Part shown: positions 37,044-47,181 of the stretch, in pieces
Numbering within the stretch: the first letter of the stretch is position 1
Layout of the letters: the number at the start of each line of letters is the position of its first letter
Assembly: GCF_030034735.1 (NCBI RefSeq)
Contig: NZ_CP125370.1
Span: 1,922,001-1,986,000, forward strand
Direction of reading: 5' to 3'
Length of the DNA: 64,000 nucleotides
Source: Paenibacillus sp. RC334
Lineage (GTDB): Bacteria > Bacillota > Bacilli > Paenibacillales > Paenibacillaceae
The notes under the pieces: model-generated
What the model was told of the DNA's origin: nothing
The model's database searches: none
The model's input: only the letters and a program-made list of their open reading frames with translations
Program-made: the position numbers and the translations under genes

Positions 37044-38127
37044 ATGGAACTGCAAAATACGGCACCTTGGGTGAGTTCAGCCGAAGCGATTGATCATGCA
37101 GATACGCCTGAATCGCTAAGGCAGGCCAGGGTCGATTCTCAAAAATGGCTGCTGGCTTCCCAAGCCTCCGCTCCGTTATCAGACTGGTTACAAACGGCGA
37201 ATGATATGCATGACCGCATTGCGGCCCAGAGCTGTGCAAATGTGCGAAAAAGGGATGGTTGAGGATGGCTTCGGCCCTCCTCCCGTCCCTTACGCATTTA
37301 TAGCCTTCGGCAGCATGGGACGCTCGGAGTCGACGCTGTGGAGTGACCAGGATAACGGTATGATTATCAGTGACGCTGCATCTGCCGGGAAAGAGACATA
37401 TTTTATGGAGTTCGGCCGGAGGGTGTCTGCAATGCTGGAATATTTGGGATATCCGAAATGTGAAGGGAAAGTGATGTGTTCAGAGCCGCTATGGCGACAA
37501 ACATTGTCTGAATGGCAGGAGCAGCTGGCAAAATGGTCGGATGATTTTGCCTGGGAGCCGATTCGTTATCTGATTATCTCGTCTGATATGAAGCATATCG
37601 CTGGAGATGAGCGATTGTCAGCAGAATGGAAACGAAGCTTTTATGCGTTGCTGCGCAAGCGTCCCGATTTGCCGTCCGCGGTACTTAGGAACACGGTAAG
37701 GCATAAAGCAACACTTAATATTTTGGGTCAGATCGTTACCGAGCGCTTCGGGGAGCACGCGGGCGATTTTGATGTGAAATACGGTTTATACATCCCGTTG
37801 GTAAATGCAGTACGTTTTTGGGCTTTGCAGCACGGGGTGGAGGAGACCTCTACGTTGAAAAGGCTCAGGCGGCTCGCGCTGCTGGAAGCAGCACCGTCTC
37901 CTTTGCTGGATGCTTGCGAGCGGGCCTTTCGGATCGCGCTTCAGCTTCGGATGGCTACTCCGGTGCAGGAGAAGAACGGACTCTTGGTTAGCAAGGGTTA
38001 CCTTGCTGTCAAACCGTTGAAGCAAGGTAAGGGCTGGCATGAACTGCGCGAGGCGCTCTCAACGGTGCGGCGGCTGCATCGTGCGCTGCAAAGACAGTTG
38101 CGGTTTACGGAAGGGAGAAGGTCATGA
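37044..38127 (+). pseudogene. DUF294/GlnD-like nucleotidyltransferase, frameshifted
   Basis: Two frames make one protein of 360 residues once a C is removed from CCC 37225-37227. The first gives MELQNTAPWV...MHDRIAA and the second RAVQMCEKGMVEDGFGPPP, then PYAFIAFGSMGRSEST and LWSDQDNG. The GSxGR and DxD elements are the nucleotidyltransferase active site, as in the DUF294/GlnD-type family; a C-terminal DUF294_C helical domain follows. CBS domains, common in longer members, are absent. It starts 48 bases after amtB after GGAGGAG, and its stop overlaps the next start as ATGA. Real break or sequence error; see findings. Confidence 0.8.
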
Positions 38128-38867
38128 AGGAGCCAACGCAGGGAGGCGGCTTTTGGAGCGCTCTTCGCAGAGGAGGAGTGCCATCAGCCATCGCTTCTGT
38201 AATGGGAGCTCCTACGGCTCAGCAGATGGCCTTTATCCGTTCCTTGACCCGGGAGCAACGGCGCTCTGAAGTATTGCGGACCCCGTTGGAGCGTTTGGAG
38301 ACGGTTGTTTTTGATTTGGAAACCACGGGATTTTCAGCGCAGCACGGAGATGAGATTTTATCGTTCGGTGCGATTCGGGTGGTCGGGGATACGATTATGG
38401 AAAAAGAGCAGTTTTACACGCTTGTCAATCCACGTACAGCAATTCCTGAGCACATTACGGAGCTTACCGGGATTACCCGGGAAATGACAGATGAGGCTCT
38501 GCCGCTTATGGATGGGCTGCATGACTTTATGTCCTTTGTAGGGGGACGGGTGCTTGTAGCGCATGCCAGCGCTCACGACAAGGCTTTTTTGAATGCTGCG
38601 CTATGGAAAACATCTAAAGTGCAGCTGACCCATCGTGTTCTGGATACGATGATGCTCGCCAAATGGCTGGAGCCGCAGCAGCGCCAAACGTATAGTTTGG
38701 ATGAATTGCTGACCTATCAGGGCATACCGATTCAGGGACGGCATCATGCGTTAGAGGACGCGAAAATGACGGCAAAGCTGTGGGTGGCTTATGTTCAGGA
38801 AATGCTGAAGCGTAATGTGACCAATTTGGCAGATGTGTATGCTCATTTAAGCCAAGCTTCAATATAG
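38124..38867 (+). CDS. DEDDh exonuclease (DNA polymerase III epsilon-like)
   Basis: 247 residues. ExoI FDLETTGF near residue 57, ExoII around HASAHDKAFLNA near 142, and ExoIII HHALEDAKMT near 212 supply the four acidic residues and the histidine of the DEDDh 3'-5' exonuclease fold. The first 50 residues are an extra N-terminal segment. The start overlaps the preceding stop by four bases, so translation is coupled to the nucleotidyltransferase. DUF294 proteins are often paired with such exonucleases; the shared role is unknown. Confidence 0.9.
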   Translation: MKEPTQGGGFWSALRRGGVPSAIASVMGAPTAQQMAFIRSLTREQRRSEVLRTPLERLETVVFDLETTGFSAQHGDEILSFGAIRVVGDTIMEKEQFYTLVNPRTAIPEHITELTGITREMTDEALPLMDGLHDFMSFVGGRVLVAHASAHDKAFLNAALWKTSKVQLTHRVLDTMMLAKWLEPQQRQTYSLDELLTYQGIPIQGRHHALEDAKMTAKLWVAYVQEMLKRNVTNLADVYAHLSQASI

Positions 38868-38875
38868 AACAACAT

Positions 38876-38917
38876 TACAGCAAGTCTGCGATCATTCGTG
38901 GGTTTGCTGTTTTTTTG
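38876..38917 (+). terminator. terminator after the exonuclease gene
   Basis: ACAGCAA pairs with TTTGCTGT, with an inner CGA/TCG, then seven T (38910-38916). It ends the amtB operon. Confidence 0.8.
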
Positions 38918-39013
38918 CATCTGTATAGATTGGAAGGGTTAGAGGTGGGAGCAGAAGGGGCACCATATGGAGAAGGTGAGAGTAATCCAGATGAAAGGCC
39001 GGGTGATTGGACT

Positions 39014-39670
39014 GTGAAAAAAGTTGTTTTTATTAAATTCCTGATGGTTATGCTGGTGGTAGGAGTAGCTTCATGGGGAGTAGAAACAAAAATGACTTAT
39101 ACTTATGCGGCAAGCGTACCGGCTAAAAATGTGCAAACTCAGGAGGAAAATGAGGACGGAGAAAGACTTGAAGCTGGCAAAGGGGTAGATACAGAGTTAG
39201 ATACTATAGAAGTGATGCAAAAGATACAGCCTGGTCAACCGCTTCCTTCCATGATTTTAAAAGATTTGGATGGCAAATCCTACAATATGGGAGTCAAGCG
39301 CGACAAAGCGCTGGTAATTAGCTTCTGGGCCTCATGGTGCGATCCGTGCCGTTTGGAGGCACCTGTACTGAATGAGCTATATAGCAAGTACAAGCACGAT
39401 GTGGACGTATATGGTATTAATGTAACACGCTATGATCGGTTGGAGGATGTGCAAAAGTTTTCCCGCTCCCTAAAGCTCCAATTTCCGGTTTTGCTTGATG
39501 AGCAAGGGGCGCTGTTTGAACGGTTTGGGGGGGCGGCTTTTCCAACTCATGTCATGGTTGACCGTCATGGACAGGTACGTGAAATCATAATCGGCATGCT
39601 CAGCGAAGGGGATCTGGAACGAAAAATAGAGTTTCTGCAAAAAAAGACGGTGCCTTTGAGGTCCGAATAG
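39014..39670 (+). CDS. membrane-anchored thioredoxin-like protein (TlpA/ResA type)
   Basis: 218 residues. A basic start and one hydrophobic helix (about residues 5-20) anchor it outside the membrane, followed by an acidic spacer. The redoxin domain holds WASWCDPCRLEAPVLNELY (CxxC redox site) and the cis-proline loop AFPTHVMVD. This is the ResA/TlpA fold that reduces extracellular disulfides, for example in cytochrome c maturation. The frame is open from 38915, but GTG 39014 after GGGTGAT gives a sensible membrane anchor. No cytochrome genes are adjacent. Confidence 0.85.
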   Translation: MKKVVFIKFLMVMLVVGVASWGVETKMTYTYAASVPAKNVQTQEENEDGERLEAGKGVDTELDTIEVMQKIQPGQPLPSMILKDLDGKSYNMGVKRDKALVISFWASWCDPCRLEAPVLNELYSKYKHDVDVYGINVTRYDRLEDVQKFSRSLKLQFPVLLDEQGALFERFGGAAFPTHVMVDRHGQVREIIIGMLSEGDLERKIEFLQKKTVPLRSE

Positions 39671-39711
39671 ACCGCTAAAGACACCGCTTAACAATATAAG
39701 CACTTATCAAA

Positions 39712-41328
39712 TCAGTGATTTACCAGTCCTTGGGGCGATAGGTCGGTCTGCTGATTTTTCGGAGACGGTGCTTCCAGCAACGCATAACGGAAACTGTCCA
39801 CCAGTGCTTCCCAGCTGGCTTCAATTACATTTTCGGATACGCCCACGTTACTCCAGACGTCCTCGTAATTTTTGGATTCAATGAGCACACGTACCTTGGC
39901 AGCGGTGGCATCTTTTTCGTCAAGTACACGTACTTTGTAGTCAGCCAGATGCATATCCCGCAGTGCCGGAAAATATTGAGAAAGAGCTTTACGCAGTGCA
40001 TTATCGAGTGCGTTGACTGGACCGTTGCCTTCGGCGGCAGTATAAACGCTTGTGCCTGCAACATTCAGCTTCAAGAACGCTTCGGATACAACTGGACGGC
40101 CCGCTGTTTTCTCCACAAGCACCTTGAAGGACTCAAATGAGAACATTTCCTTCACTTCACCGCCCGCTTCACGAATGAGCAGTTCCAGTGAAGCATCGGC
40201 TCCTTCAAACTGGTAGCCCTGATGCTCCAGCTCCTTAATGCGGCTGATGACGCCACGTGCCTCATTGCTGGACGGATCAAGGGTAATACCCAGTTCCTGC
40301 GCTTTGGACACAACATTGCTTTGTCCGGCTAGTTCAGAGACCAGCACCCGTTGCTTGTTGCCCACCAGTTCGGGGGCGATGTGCTCATAGGTTCGCGAGT
40401 CGCGCAGAATAGCTGACACGTGGATACCGCCCTTGTGAGCAAAGGCGGCATTACCGACATAAGGCTGGTTCACAGGCAAATTCACGTTGGCGACTTCGCT
40501 GACAAAGCGGGCCGTGTTGTGAAGCTGCTTTAGTTTGTCGGAGTCCAAACAATCGTAGCCGAGCTTGAGCTGCAAATTTGGAATGACGGAGCATAAATTA
40601 GCGTTACCACAACGCTCGCCGTATCCGTTAATCGTACCTTGAATTTGTCTCGCGCCTGCTTGTACTGCACTCAGTGTATTGGCAACAGCCAATTCGCAGT
40701 CATTGTGTGTGTGAATGCCCAACCGTGACCTTGTCAGCTGGCTTTGCAGTATGTTGACAATTTCCTGTATTTCATGCGGCATGGTACCACCGTTAGTATC
40801 GCACATGACGAGCCAATCTGCGCCTGCTTCTTCTGCTTTTTTCATGACGGCGAGTGCGTATTCTGGATTATTTTTATATCCGTCAAAAAAATGCTCGGCA
40901 TCAAAAATAACCTCCATGCCCCCTTGCTTTAAAAAGGCGATGGAGTCGTAAATCATGGACAGATTTTCTGCTAGCGTCGTCTGTAGGGCAGTGTGTACAT
41001 GAAAATCCCATGATTTGCCGACGAGAGTAGCAGCTTGGGCGCCGGATTCCAGAATCCGTTGCAAATTGGCATCCTGTGCCGCTATGCTATCTTTACGGCG
41101 CGTGCTGCCGAAGGCGACAATCTTTGCCTGAAGTCCCAGCTCTTGCACTCGTTTAAAAAATTCGATATCCTTGCTGTTGCTCCCGGGAATCCCGCCTTCA
41201 ATATAATGAACACCGAGATCATCGAGTTTTTTTGCGATTTTCAATTTGTCGTCAGCAGACAAGCTAATTCCTTCTCCTTGAGTTCCGTCGCGTAGTGTTG
41301 TATCGAAGATAGAAATAGCGGTGGACAT
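39712..41328 (-). CDS. cimA: (R)-citramalate synthase
   Basis: 538 residues. The N-terminal barrel has FDTTLRDGTQGEGISLS, the metal and catalytic site THNDCELAVANTL, and GTINGYGERCGN. The length and the C-terminal LeuA-type allosteric domain (about 395-520) fit CimA, which condenses pyruvate and acetyl-CoA to citramalate, an alternative entry to isoleucine. The paralogue 2-isopropylmalate synthase is possible but less likely by motif. ATG 41328 follows AAGGAGGAG. It is monocistronic. Confidence 0.87.
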   Translation of the reverse strand: MSTAISIFDTTLRDGTQGEGISLSADDKLKIAKKLDDLGVHYIEGGIPGSNSKDIEFFKRVQELGLQAKIVAFGSTRRKDSIAAQDANLQRILESGAQAATLVGKSWDFHVHTALQTTLAENLSMIYDSIAFLKQGGMEVIFDAEHFFDGYKNNPEYALAVMKKAEEAGADWLVMCDTNGGTMPHEIQEIVNILQSQLTRSRLGIHTHNDCELAVANTLSAVQAGARQIQGTINGYGERCGNANLCSVIPNLQLKLGYDCLDSDKLKQLHNTARFVSEVANVNLPVNQPYVGNAAFAHKGGIHVSAILRDSRTYEHIAPELVGNKQRVLVSELAGQSNVVSKAQELGITLDPSSNEARGVISRIKELEHQGYQFEGADASLELLIREAGGEVKEMFSFESFKVLVEKTAGRPVVSEAFLKLNVAGTSVYTAAEGNGPVNALDNALRKALSQYFPALRDMHLADYKVRVLDEKDATAAKVRVLIESKNYEDVWSNVGVSENVIEASWEALVDSFRYALLEAPSPKNQQTDLSPQGLVNH

Positions 41329-41573
41329 GAGGACTCCTCCTTCGCGGATTGCACAGATTGGTAGTGCTTTGCTTTTTAAGCAGATTATTTAATCATTTAA
41401 CGCGTGAAAATACAAAGGTGTCAACTTGCCTTGTTTCGTATGATTTTTGATTATATCAACTTATGACTTCAAATGTAATATATAAATATCATTTTTGACC
41501 GCAAAACCTTTAATTTCATGTAAAATAGGGCATAGAATCATTTTATAATTTATAGTTAAAAGAAGGGTTGAGC

Positions 41574-42855
41574 GTGAGAGATGTCAGTGCTTATTATCCG
41601 GTTGGTGGGCGGGTTATTCTGCATGTCGATATGAACGCATTTTATTGTTCTGTTCATGCAGCGGAGGAACCGGAGAAATACAAGGGTTTACCTACCGCCG
41701 TCGCGGGTAGCAGTGAGCTGCGCAGAGGTGTAATCGTAACCTGCTCCTATGAAGCCCGGCGATTGGGCATCTCAACAGGGATGGTCGTCCAGCAAGCCCG
41801 GCGGATTTGTCCGCAGCTTATCGTGATTCAGCCTGATTTTCACCTGTACCGTCGTTATTCCAAAGCTTTTATGAGCATTGCTTATTCGTATACGCCTATG
41901 TTGGAGGCAACTTCAATTGATGAATGTTATCTGGACATTACAGGTTCCAGGCAGTTTGGAACGCCTATGGAGATCGCGGAGGAAATTCAGCGCAGGGTAG
42001 CGGACGAACTGGGACTGCCCTGCTCCATCGGAGTGGCACCCAACAAGCTGCTGGCCAAAATGGCCTCTGACCTGAAAAAGCCACGCGGGATATCTGTGTT
42101 GCGCTTGCGCGATGTACCAAATATTTTGTGGAATCTTCCCTGTGGTCAATTGTTTGGTGTGGGACGAAAAACAGCCGACAAGCTTCGGCAAATGAACATT
42201 CGCACCATTGGCCCAATTGGCCAAGGCGGACGAGCATATGCTGATCGGCGTATTTGGCGTGACTGGCTCGTGGTTAAAGCTGGCTGCTAACGGGATTAAT
42301 CATTCTCCGGTCAATACCGAGCGGGAGCCGAACAAGTCCATCGGACACACCACCACCTTGCCCATGGATGTGGTGAAGCTGGAGGAAGCCCAACGGGTGC
42401 TTCTCAATATCAGCGATCAGGTAGCACGCCGGCTTCGACGGCATGGCATGCTGGCAGGAGGTATTCAACTGACAATTCGGACGCCAGAGATGAAAACCTT
42501 TACGCGTTCTCAGGTAAGGAGTATTCCTACGGAAAGTGCAGAGGATATATATAAGGAAGCTTGTGCGTTGTATCGGCGGCATTGGGGAGAGGACAAACCT
42601 GTGCGCTTGCTGGGAATTACGCTTCAGCAGTTAGTCCCGAAGGAAGAAGCTGCCGTTCAAATGGATCTTTTTGAATATAAGGACCAGCCCAAAAAGGAAA
42701 GCCTGCTGAAGACGATGGATGCGCTACGAGACAAGTTTGGCGAAAATGCAGTTCTGACCGCCGGGATGCTGGGAGATGACCCTTCGGTGCTTCTTCGTAA
42801 CTCCAAGCTGCGCGGAACTTCGCTGCAAAAAGACAATCTCCAGACGCCTGAGTAA
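41574..42855 (+). pseudogene. dinB: DNA polymerase IV (DinB), frameshifted
   Basis: The first frame encodes HVDMNAFYCSVH, then SYEARRLGI and SIDECYLDITGS, with the two catalytic acidic sites (D in HVDMNAFY, DE in SIDE), and the helix-hairpin-helix VGRKTADKLRQMNIRTIG. It ends soon after. The second frame continues QLAKADEHMLIGVFG, SWLKLAANGINHSPV and the little-finger domain SIGHTTTLPMDV to 42855. Removing one C from 42212-42214 gives IGQLAKADEHM and 426 residues, a normal Pol IV. GTG 41574 follows AGAAGGG. Real break or sequence error. Confidence 0.85.
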
Positions 42856-42993
42856 ACTTTTTGGTGAGTTTATACGAAGCAGCGGAGGCGTACGCTATAA
42901 GTATTTTTTGCATAAAGGATCAATGAAAATAATTTGTAATAATTTATTGTTTGTATTAATATGTGAATAGAATGCAAAAGCTGGTTTGTTTGA

Positions 42994-43260
<267 letters not shown>

Positions 43261-43277
43261 GTCTACTTGGATAGGCA

Positions 43278-43338
43278 CAGCACCGACAGCACTCTTTGCC
43301 GTACAACGGTGAAAAGGTGCTGTCGGTGCTGTTTTTTT
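43278..43338 (+). terminator. terminator after ferredoxin
   Basis: CAGCACCGACAGCAC (43278-43292) pairs perfectly with GTGCTGTCGGTGCTG (43317-43331), then seven T. This is one of the strongest hairpins in the window. Confidence 0.93.
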
Positions 43339-43416
43339 ATGTGCTATCCATATGATCTATTTTGGCCGATATACATAGTAAATAATAGGGCAAGACTACA
43401 CGATCAGGAGGATCCG

Positions 43417-44847
43417 ATGAATCATTCGCCTCATCTTAAATCGTATGTAAAAATGCACCCTGATAATAAAATGGCTTGGTATTTGCTCGGAAAAGAGTAT
43501 GAGAGCAGCGGTCAGGAGGGCAAAGCAAATTATTGCTTCAATCGCGCGGGGGAAGTGTTTGAAGCCTTCGAGCATAAACAGATTCCGGCAGACGTATGGA
43601 TGGAGTATCAGGATAAACTGGTTCAGATGTCTAAGGAGAAGGCGCGGAGAACGGCTCGAACGCGTTATTTGTTAACTACGTTGATGGTACTTCTTCTGAT
43701 ATGGGTGCCTTCAGCCAATTCGCCGGGCCATTCGAGGGAAAGTGCATCCGTTCCGTCAGGAAGAGAGCCTGTGGCAGCCGACAATGTCCAAGTGGCAGGA
43801 GTACAGACTTCTGACCCGAATGAAGTGGCTCAGATCGGTGGGCCTGGTGCTGGTGGCGTGTTTACCGCCCAAGCGCGCACAGGCAGTTCAGCAGGAACGG
43901 CACTTGCAGATATGTTGGCAAAGGTTAGTCGTCTACCAGCCGAGACCACAGTGCTGGGCATGGAGCAAAGCGGTTCTTGGATGCTCTGGAGAGATCGTAT
44001 GCAGCCGCTGCTTAGTTTGCAAAACAAAGGAAATGGAGGCTTGACTGTCCAGTCTTACGACGCAGCAGCGTGTGCTTGTAAGCCGTCGGACAGTGAAAAG
44101 CTTCGAAAAACAGGTCTGCAATGGGCTGTGGGACAGGAAGAACTGGCTGTGCTGAATAGCTCCATGCGTGCTTTTCGTACGCAGCATCAACGTCTTCCTC
44201 AAAGTCTCGATGAGCTGACCGGAAGCTTTCCAGATAATATGATGTACGGTGCGACAGACGGAATGAAGAAGGCTTTTACACCTATGCGTAATTTACTTGC
44301 TTCACAGGGACAGAGAGCTAAAGGAGCAGCAAGCCAACAAGCTGGCTCGTCGGCTGAAAGCAGTCCTTTGCTGACGTCGTCGCTGTATGGACGGCCTTTT
44401 CTAGGGCAGCCGTTGCGGATTGTGGTAGACAAGTCGAAGCACAGGCTCGGATTGGTGAGTGGTAATGTGCTGATCCGCAATTATCCTATCGGATTGGGTG
44501 GAGATCGAACTCCGGAAGGGAAGTTTGTGATTACGGATAAAGTTGTAAATCCGAACGGTAAGTCCAACGGTGAGTTTGGCAGCCGAGGTATGCAGCTGTC
44601 TGCAACGAATTATGCCATCCATGGCACCAACGAGTCGGACAGCATTGGCAAAAATGAGTCGCTAGGCTGCGTTCGCATGGGCAAAGAGGATGTGGAGGAG
44701 TTATTTGCTCTCGTACCTTCAGGTACAGAGGTGGTCATTGGTAACGGGGGACTGCCTGATCAAGTGCTTGTGCCTGGCTCCCGATTTACAACTGAGCCGC
44801 AGCACGACCAGACGAATCCCCGCAAAACCTATCACTGGCTAAATTAG
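43417..44847 (+). CDS. L,D-transpeptidase (YkuD domain) with TPR-like N terminus
   Basis: 476 residues. The first 65 resemble a tetratricopeptide unit (SYVKMHPDNKMAWYLLGKEY). One membrane helix follows at about 88-103, then a long low-complexity extracellular linker to about 320. The C-terminal catalytic domain has IHGTNESDSIGKNESLGCV with the nucleophilic cysteine and conserved histidine and serine. Such enzymes form L,D-cross-links or attach proteins in peptidoglycan outside the cell. ATG 43417 follows CAGGAGG. The frame upstream to 43267 overlaps the ferredoxin terminator and is not used. Confidence 0.88.
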   Translation: MNHSPHLKSYVKMHPDNKMAWYLLGKEYESSGQEGKANYCFNRAGEVFEAFEHKQIPADVWMEYQDKLVQMSKEKARRTARTRYLLTTLMVLLLIWVPSANSPGHSRESASVPSGREPVAADNVQVAGVQTSDPNEVAQIGGPGAGGVFTAQARTGSSAGTALADMLAKVSRLPAETTVLGMEQSGSWMLWRDRMQPLLSLQNKGNGGLTVQSYDAAACACKPSDSEKLRKTGLQWAVGQEELAVLNSSMRAFRTQHQRLPQSLDELTGSFPDNMMYGATDGMKKAFTPMRNLLASQGQRAKGAASQQAGSSAESSPLLTSSLYGRPFLGQPLRIVVDKSKHRLGLVSGNVLIRNYPIGLGGDRTPEGKFVITDKVVNPNGKSNGEFGSRGMQLSATNYAIHGTNESDSIGKNESLGCVRMGKEDVEELFALVPSGTEVVIGNGGLPDQVLVPGSRFTTEPQHDQTNPRKTYHWLN

Positions 44848-44873
44848 CTTTAGATGCTATTGCTACATGAAGT

Positions 44874-45020
44874 TTAACGATTTCCTGCTTGTGCCAAAAT
44901 AACGACCAGAACAATCACAATGATGAGGAGAACAAAACTGACGGCGGTCCATACAATCGCTTTCTTGTTCACCTCGTCCTTTTTCTTTTGCAGACTTGGC
45001 GGCTTGCGCTTGGTCTTCAT
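44874..45020 (-). CDS. small single-helix membrane protein, 48 residues
   Basis: Reverse strand ATG 45020, eight bases after AGAGGGA, encodes MKTKRKPPSLQKKKDEV, a basic N terminus, then one membrane helix AIVWTAVSFVLLIIVIVLVV and a short tail to TAA 44874. The basic-then-hydrophobic layout and the ribosome site support a real gene. Function unknown. It is convergent with the L,D-transpeptidase gene. Confidence 0.6.
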   Translation of the reverse strand: MKTKRKPPSLQKKKDEVNKKAIVWTAVSFVLLIIVIVLVVILAQAGNR

Positions 45021-45239
45021 ATCAGCAATCCCTCTTTTCTGACGGGCTATAGCCCTGTCTTACTATGTCCATTGTAAATGGTTTGATTATACATTTTCAA
45101 TGACATCTCCATGACAAACGAATTGTTCCTGATACTGCACGTCGCAAATTACTTTCTTTTTGGTATGGAAAAAGCTAAACTATTTTGTAGAGATGTTTTT
45201 TTAGGATTGCGCAAGGGCATAGAACGGAGTGGATGAATC

Positions 45240-46334
45240 GTGTTGTATCGAAGGATTGTGAAACCTGTTTTTTTCAAAATGAGTCCAGAGACGGCCCATC
45301 ATGTCGTCATTGATGGCTTGAAGTATGCGGGGGCGCTTCCCGGTGGAACAGCAACGCTGCGGGGAATGTACGGAGTCAAGGAAACGGAGGATCTTGCGGT
45401 TGATCTGTTCGGCCTTCATTTTCCCAACCCGATTGGACTGGCTGCGGGATTGGATAAAAATGCGGAGGCAGTTGCCGGCTTTTCCTCGATCGGGTTTGGT
45501 TTTATGGAAGTGGGCACGGTGACACCTGTGGGACAGCCCGGCAATGACCGCCCTCGTTTGTTCCGGTTGCCTCCCGATGAGGCGTTAGTGAATCGGATGG
45601 GTTTTAACAATCTGGGTGCGGAAAGCATGGCTAAACGTCTGGCTGCGCTAAAACATCGGCCTGTTCCGGTCGCTGTTAATATTGGTAAAAACAAAAACAC
45701 GCCTAATGAGGATGCCCATAAGGATTATGAGAAGTGCATTTCCGCGCTGTATCCGTATGCGGACTTTTTTGTAGTGAATATTAGTTCACCGAATACGCCG
45801 GATTTACGAAAGCTCCAGCATGGCAGTGAGCTGAAATCGCTGCTGGAAGCTGTTCGAGCAGAGATGGGAGTACAGGCGACGAAGTATGGCGGAGCCAAGT
45901 CTGTACTGGTCAAAATTGCGCCGGACGTATCAGATGAGGAACTGGAATATATGACAGATGCGATTGCGGCCAGTGGAGTAGACGGTATCATCGCGACGAA
46001 TACGACAATTTCGAGGGCTGGCCTGACGCACCGGAATGCGAGTGAGACGGGAGGGCTGAGCGGTAAGCCGCTGCGTGACCGTTCTACAGAGGTCATCGGA
46101 CGAGTGTATCGCCAAACAGATGGCAAGCTGCCGATTATCGGATCGGGCGGCATTTTCAGCAGTCGTGATGCTTACGACAAAATTAAAGCAGGCGCAAGCC
46201 TGATTGAAATTTATACAGCATTGATCTATGAGGGACCGGAAGTGAACCGGACATTACATGCCGGTCTGCGTGAGCTGCTGCGAAAGGACGGCTTTAGACA
46301 CATTACCGAGGCTGTTGGTGCAGATCACAGATAA
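45240..46334 (+). CDS. pyrD: dihydroorotate dehydrogenase (quinone), class 2
   Basis: 364 residues, the class 2 length. The N-terminal amphipathic extension (MLYRRIVKPVFFKMSPETAH) docks on the membrane. FPNPIGLAAGLDKNAEA, the catalytic-loop NISSPNTPDLR with its serine, and IIGSGGIFSSRDAYDK are typical. It oxidises dihydroorotate and passes electrons to quinone in pyrimidine synthesis. The start is GTG 45240. relQ and a DUF309 gene follow, probably as one operon. Confidence 0.95.
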   Translation: MLYRRIVKPVFFKMSPETAHHVVIDGLKYAGALPGGTATLRGMYGVKETEDLAVDLFGLHFPNPIGLAAGLDKNAEAVAGFSSIGFGFMEVGTVTPVGQPGNDRPRLFRLPPDEALVNRMGFNNLGAESMAKRLAALKHRPVPVAVNIGKNKNTPNEDAHKDYEKCISALYPYADFFVVNISSPNTPDLRKLQHGSELKSLLEAVRAEMGVQATKYGGAKSVLVKIAPDVSDEELEYMTDAIAASGVDGIIATNTTISRAGLTHRNASETGGLSGKPLRDRSTEVIGRVYRQTDGKLPIIGSGGIFSSRDAYDKIKAGASLIEIYTALIYEGPEVNRTLHAGLRELLRKDGFRHITEAVGADHR

Positions 46335-46368
46335 AAAAGTGTTGTCGGAAGAGACAGGAGGTACGGGG

Positions 46369-47181
46369 ATGGACGGAAGAGACTGGGGAACATTTTTGCT
46401 GCCATATGATCAGGCGGTGGAGGAGCTTAAGGTCAAGTTCAAAACAATGCGTGCGGAGCTGAAAAAGCGCGAGGAATACGCTCCTATCGAATTCGTAACC
46501 GGACGGGTGAAAAAAATATCAAGCATCCTCGATAAAGCGAAGAGATTACAGGTTCCTTCTGATCAGCTGGAGACGGGAATCGAGGATATTGCAGGAATCC
46601 GCATCATGTGCCAATTTGTTGAGGATATCCGGCGGGTAGCCGAGTATATTCGAAGACGCAAGGATTTGACTGTACTGTATGAAAAGGACTATATCACCAA
46701 TTATAAAGATAGCGGATATCGCAGCTTTCATATGATTGTGGAATATCCAGTGCAGACAGCGCTTGGATTAAAAATTGTGCTGGCAGAAATTCAGATCCGT
46801 ACCTTAGCCATGAATTTTTGGGCAACCATCGAACATTCCCTCAGTTATAAGTATCGTGAAAGCTTACCGGATAATATGCGGACACGGTTGAAAAAGGCAG
46901 CTGAGGCGGCCTTTGTACTGGATAATGAAATGTCTTCGATGCGTCTTGAAATATTAGAAGCGCAGAAGAAGTTCGAGGATGAAGCGAATATCGTATCCAA
47001 GGTGCTGACGGGTATGCACCGTCTGTATTTCTACCATAAGATCAGTGAAACGATTGATGCGCAGCGCAGGTTCAATGAGCTGTGGGAACGGCACGACATG
47101 GAAGGGATCAAGCTGCTCCATGATGAAGTCAGGGATTTGCTGGTAGCTTCTACCAAGGAAGACGACAGGGATGAGTATTAA
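46369..47181 (+). CDS. relQ: small alarmone synthetase (GTP pyrophosphokinase, RelQ/YjbM type)
   Basis: 270 residues. It contains only the (p)ppGpp synthetase domain, with no hydrolase or regulatory domains: RVKKISSILDKAKR, IEDIAGIRIMC, DSGYRSFHMIVEYP and AEIQIRTLAMNFWATIEHSL. It makes (p)ppGpp from GTP or GDP and ATP. The C-terminal tail is longer than in YjbM (about 211 residues). ATG 46369 follows AGGAGGTACGGGG. DUF309 starts right after its stop. Confidence 0.9.
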   Translation: MDGRDWGTFLLPYDQAVEELKVKFKTMRAELKKREEYAPIEFVTGRVKKISSILDKAKRLQVPSDQLETGIEDIAGIRIMCQFVEDIRRVAEYIRRRKDLTVLYEKDYITNYKDSGYRSFHMIVEYPVQTALGLKIVLAEIQIRTLAMNFWATIEHSLSYKYRESLPDNMRTRLKKAAEAAFVLDNEMSSMRLEILEAQKKFEDEANIVSKVLTGMHRLYFYHKISETIDAQRRFNELWERHDMEGIKLLHDEVRDLLVASTKEDDRDEY

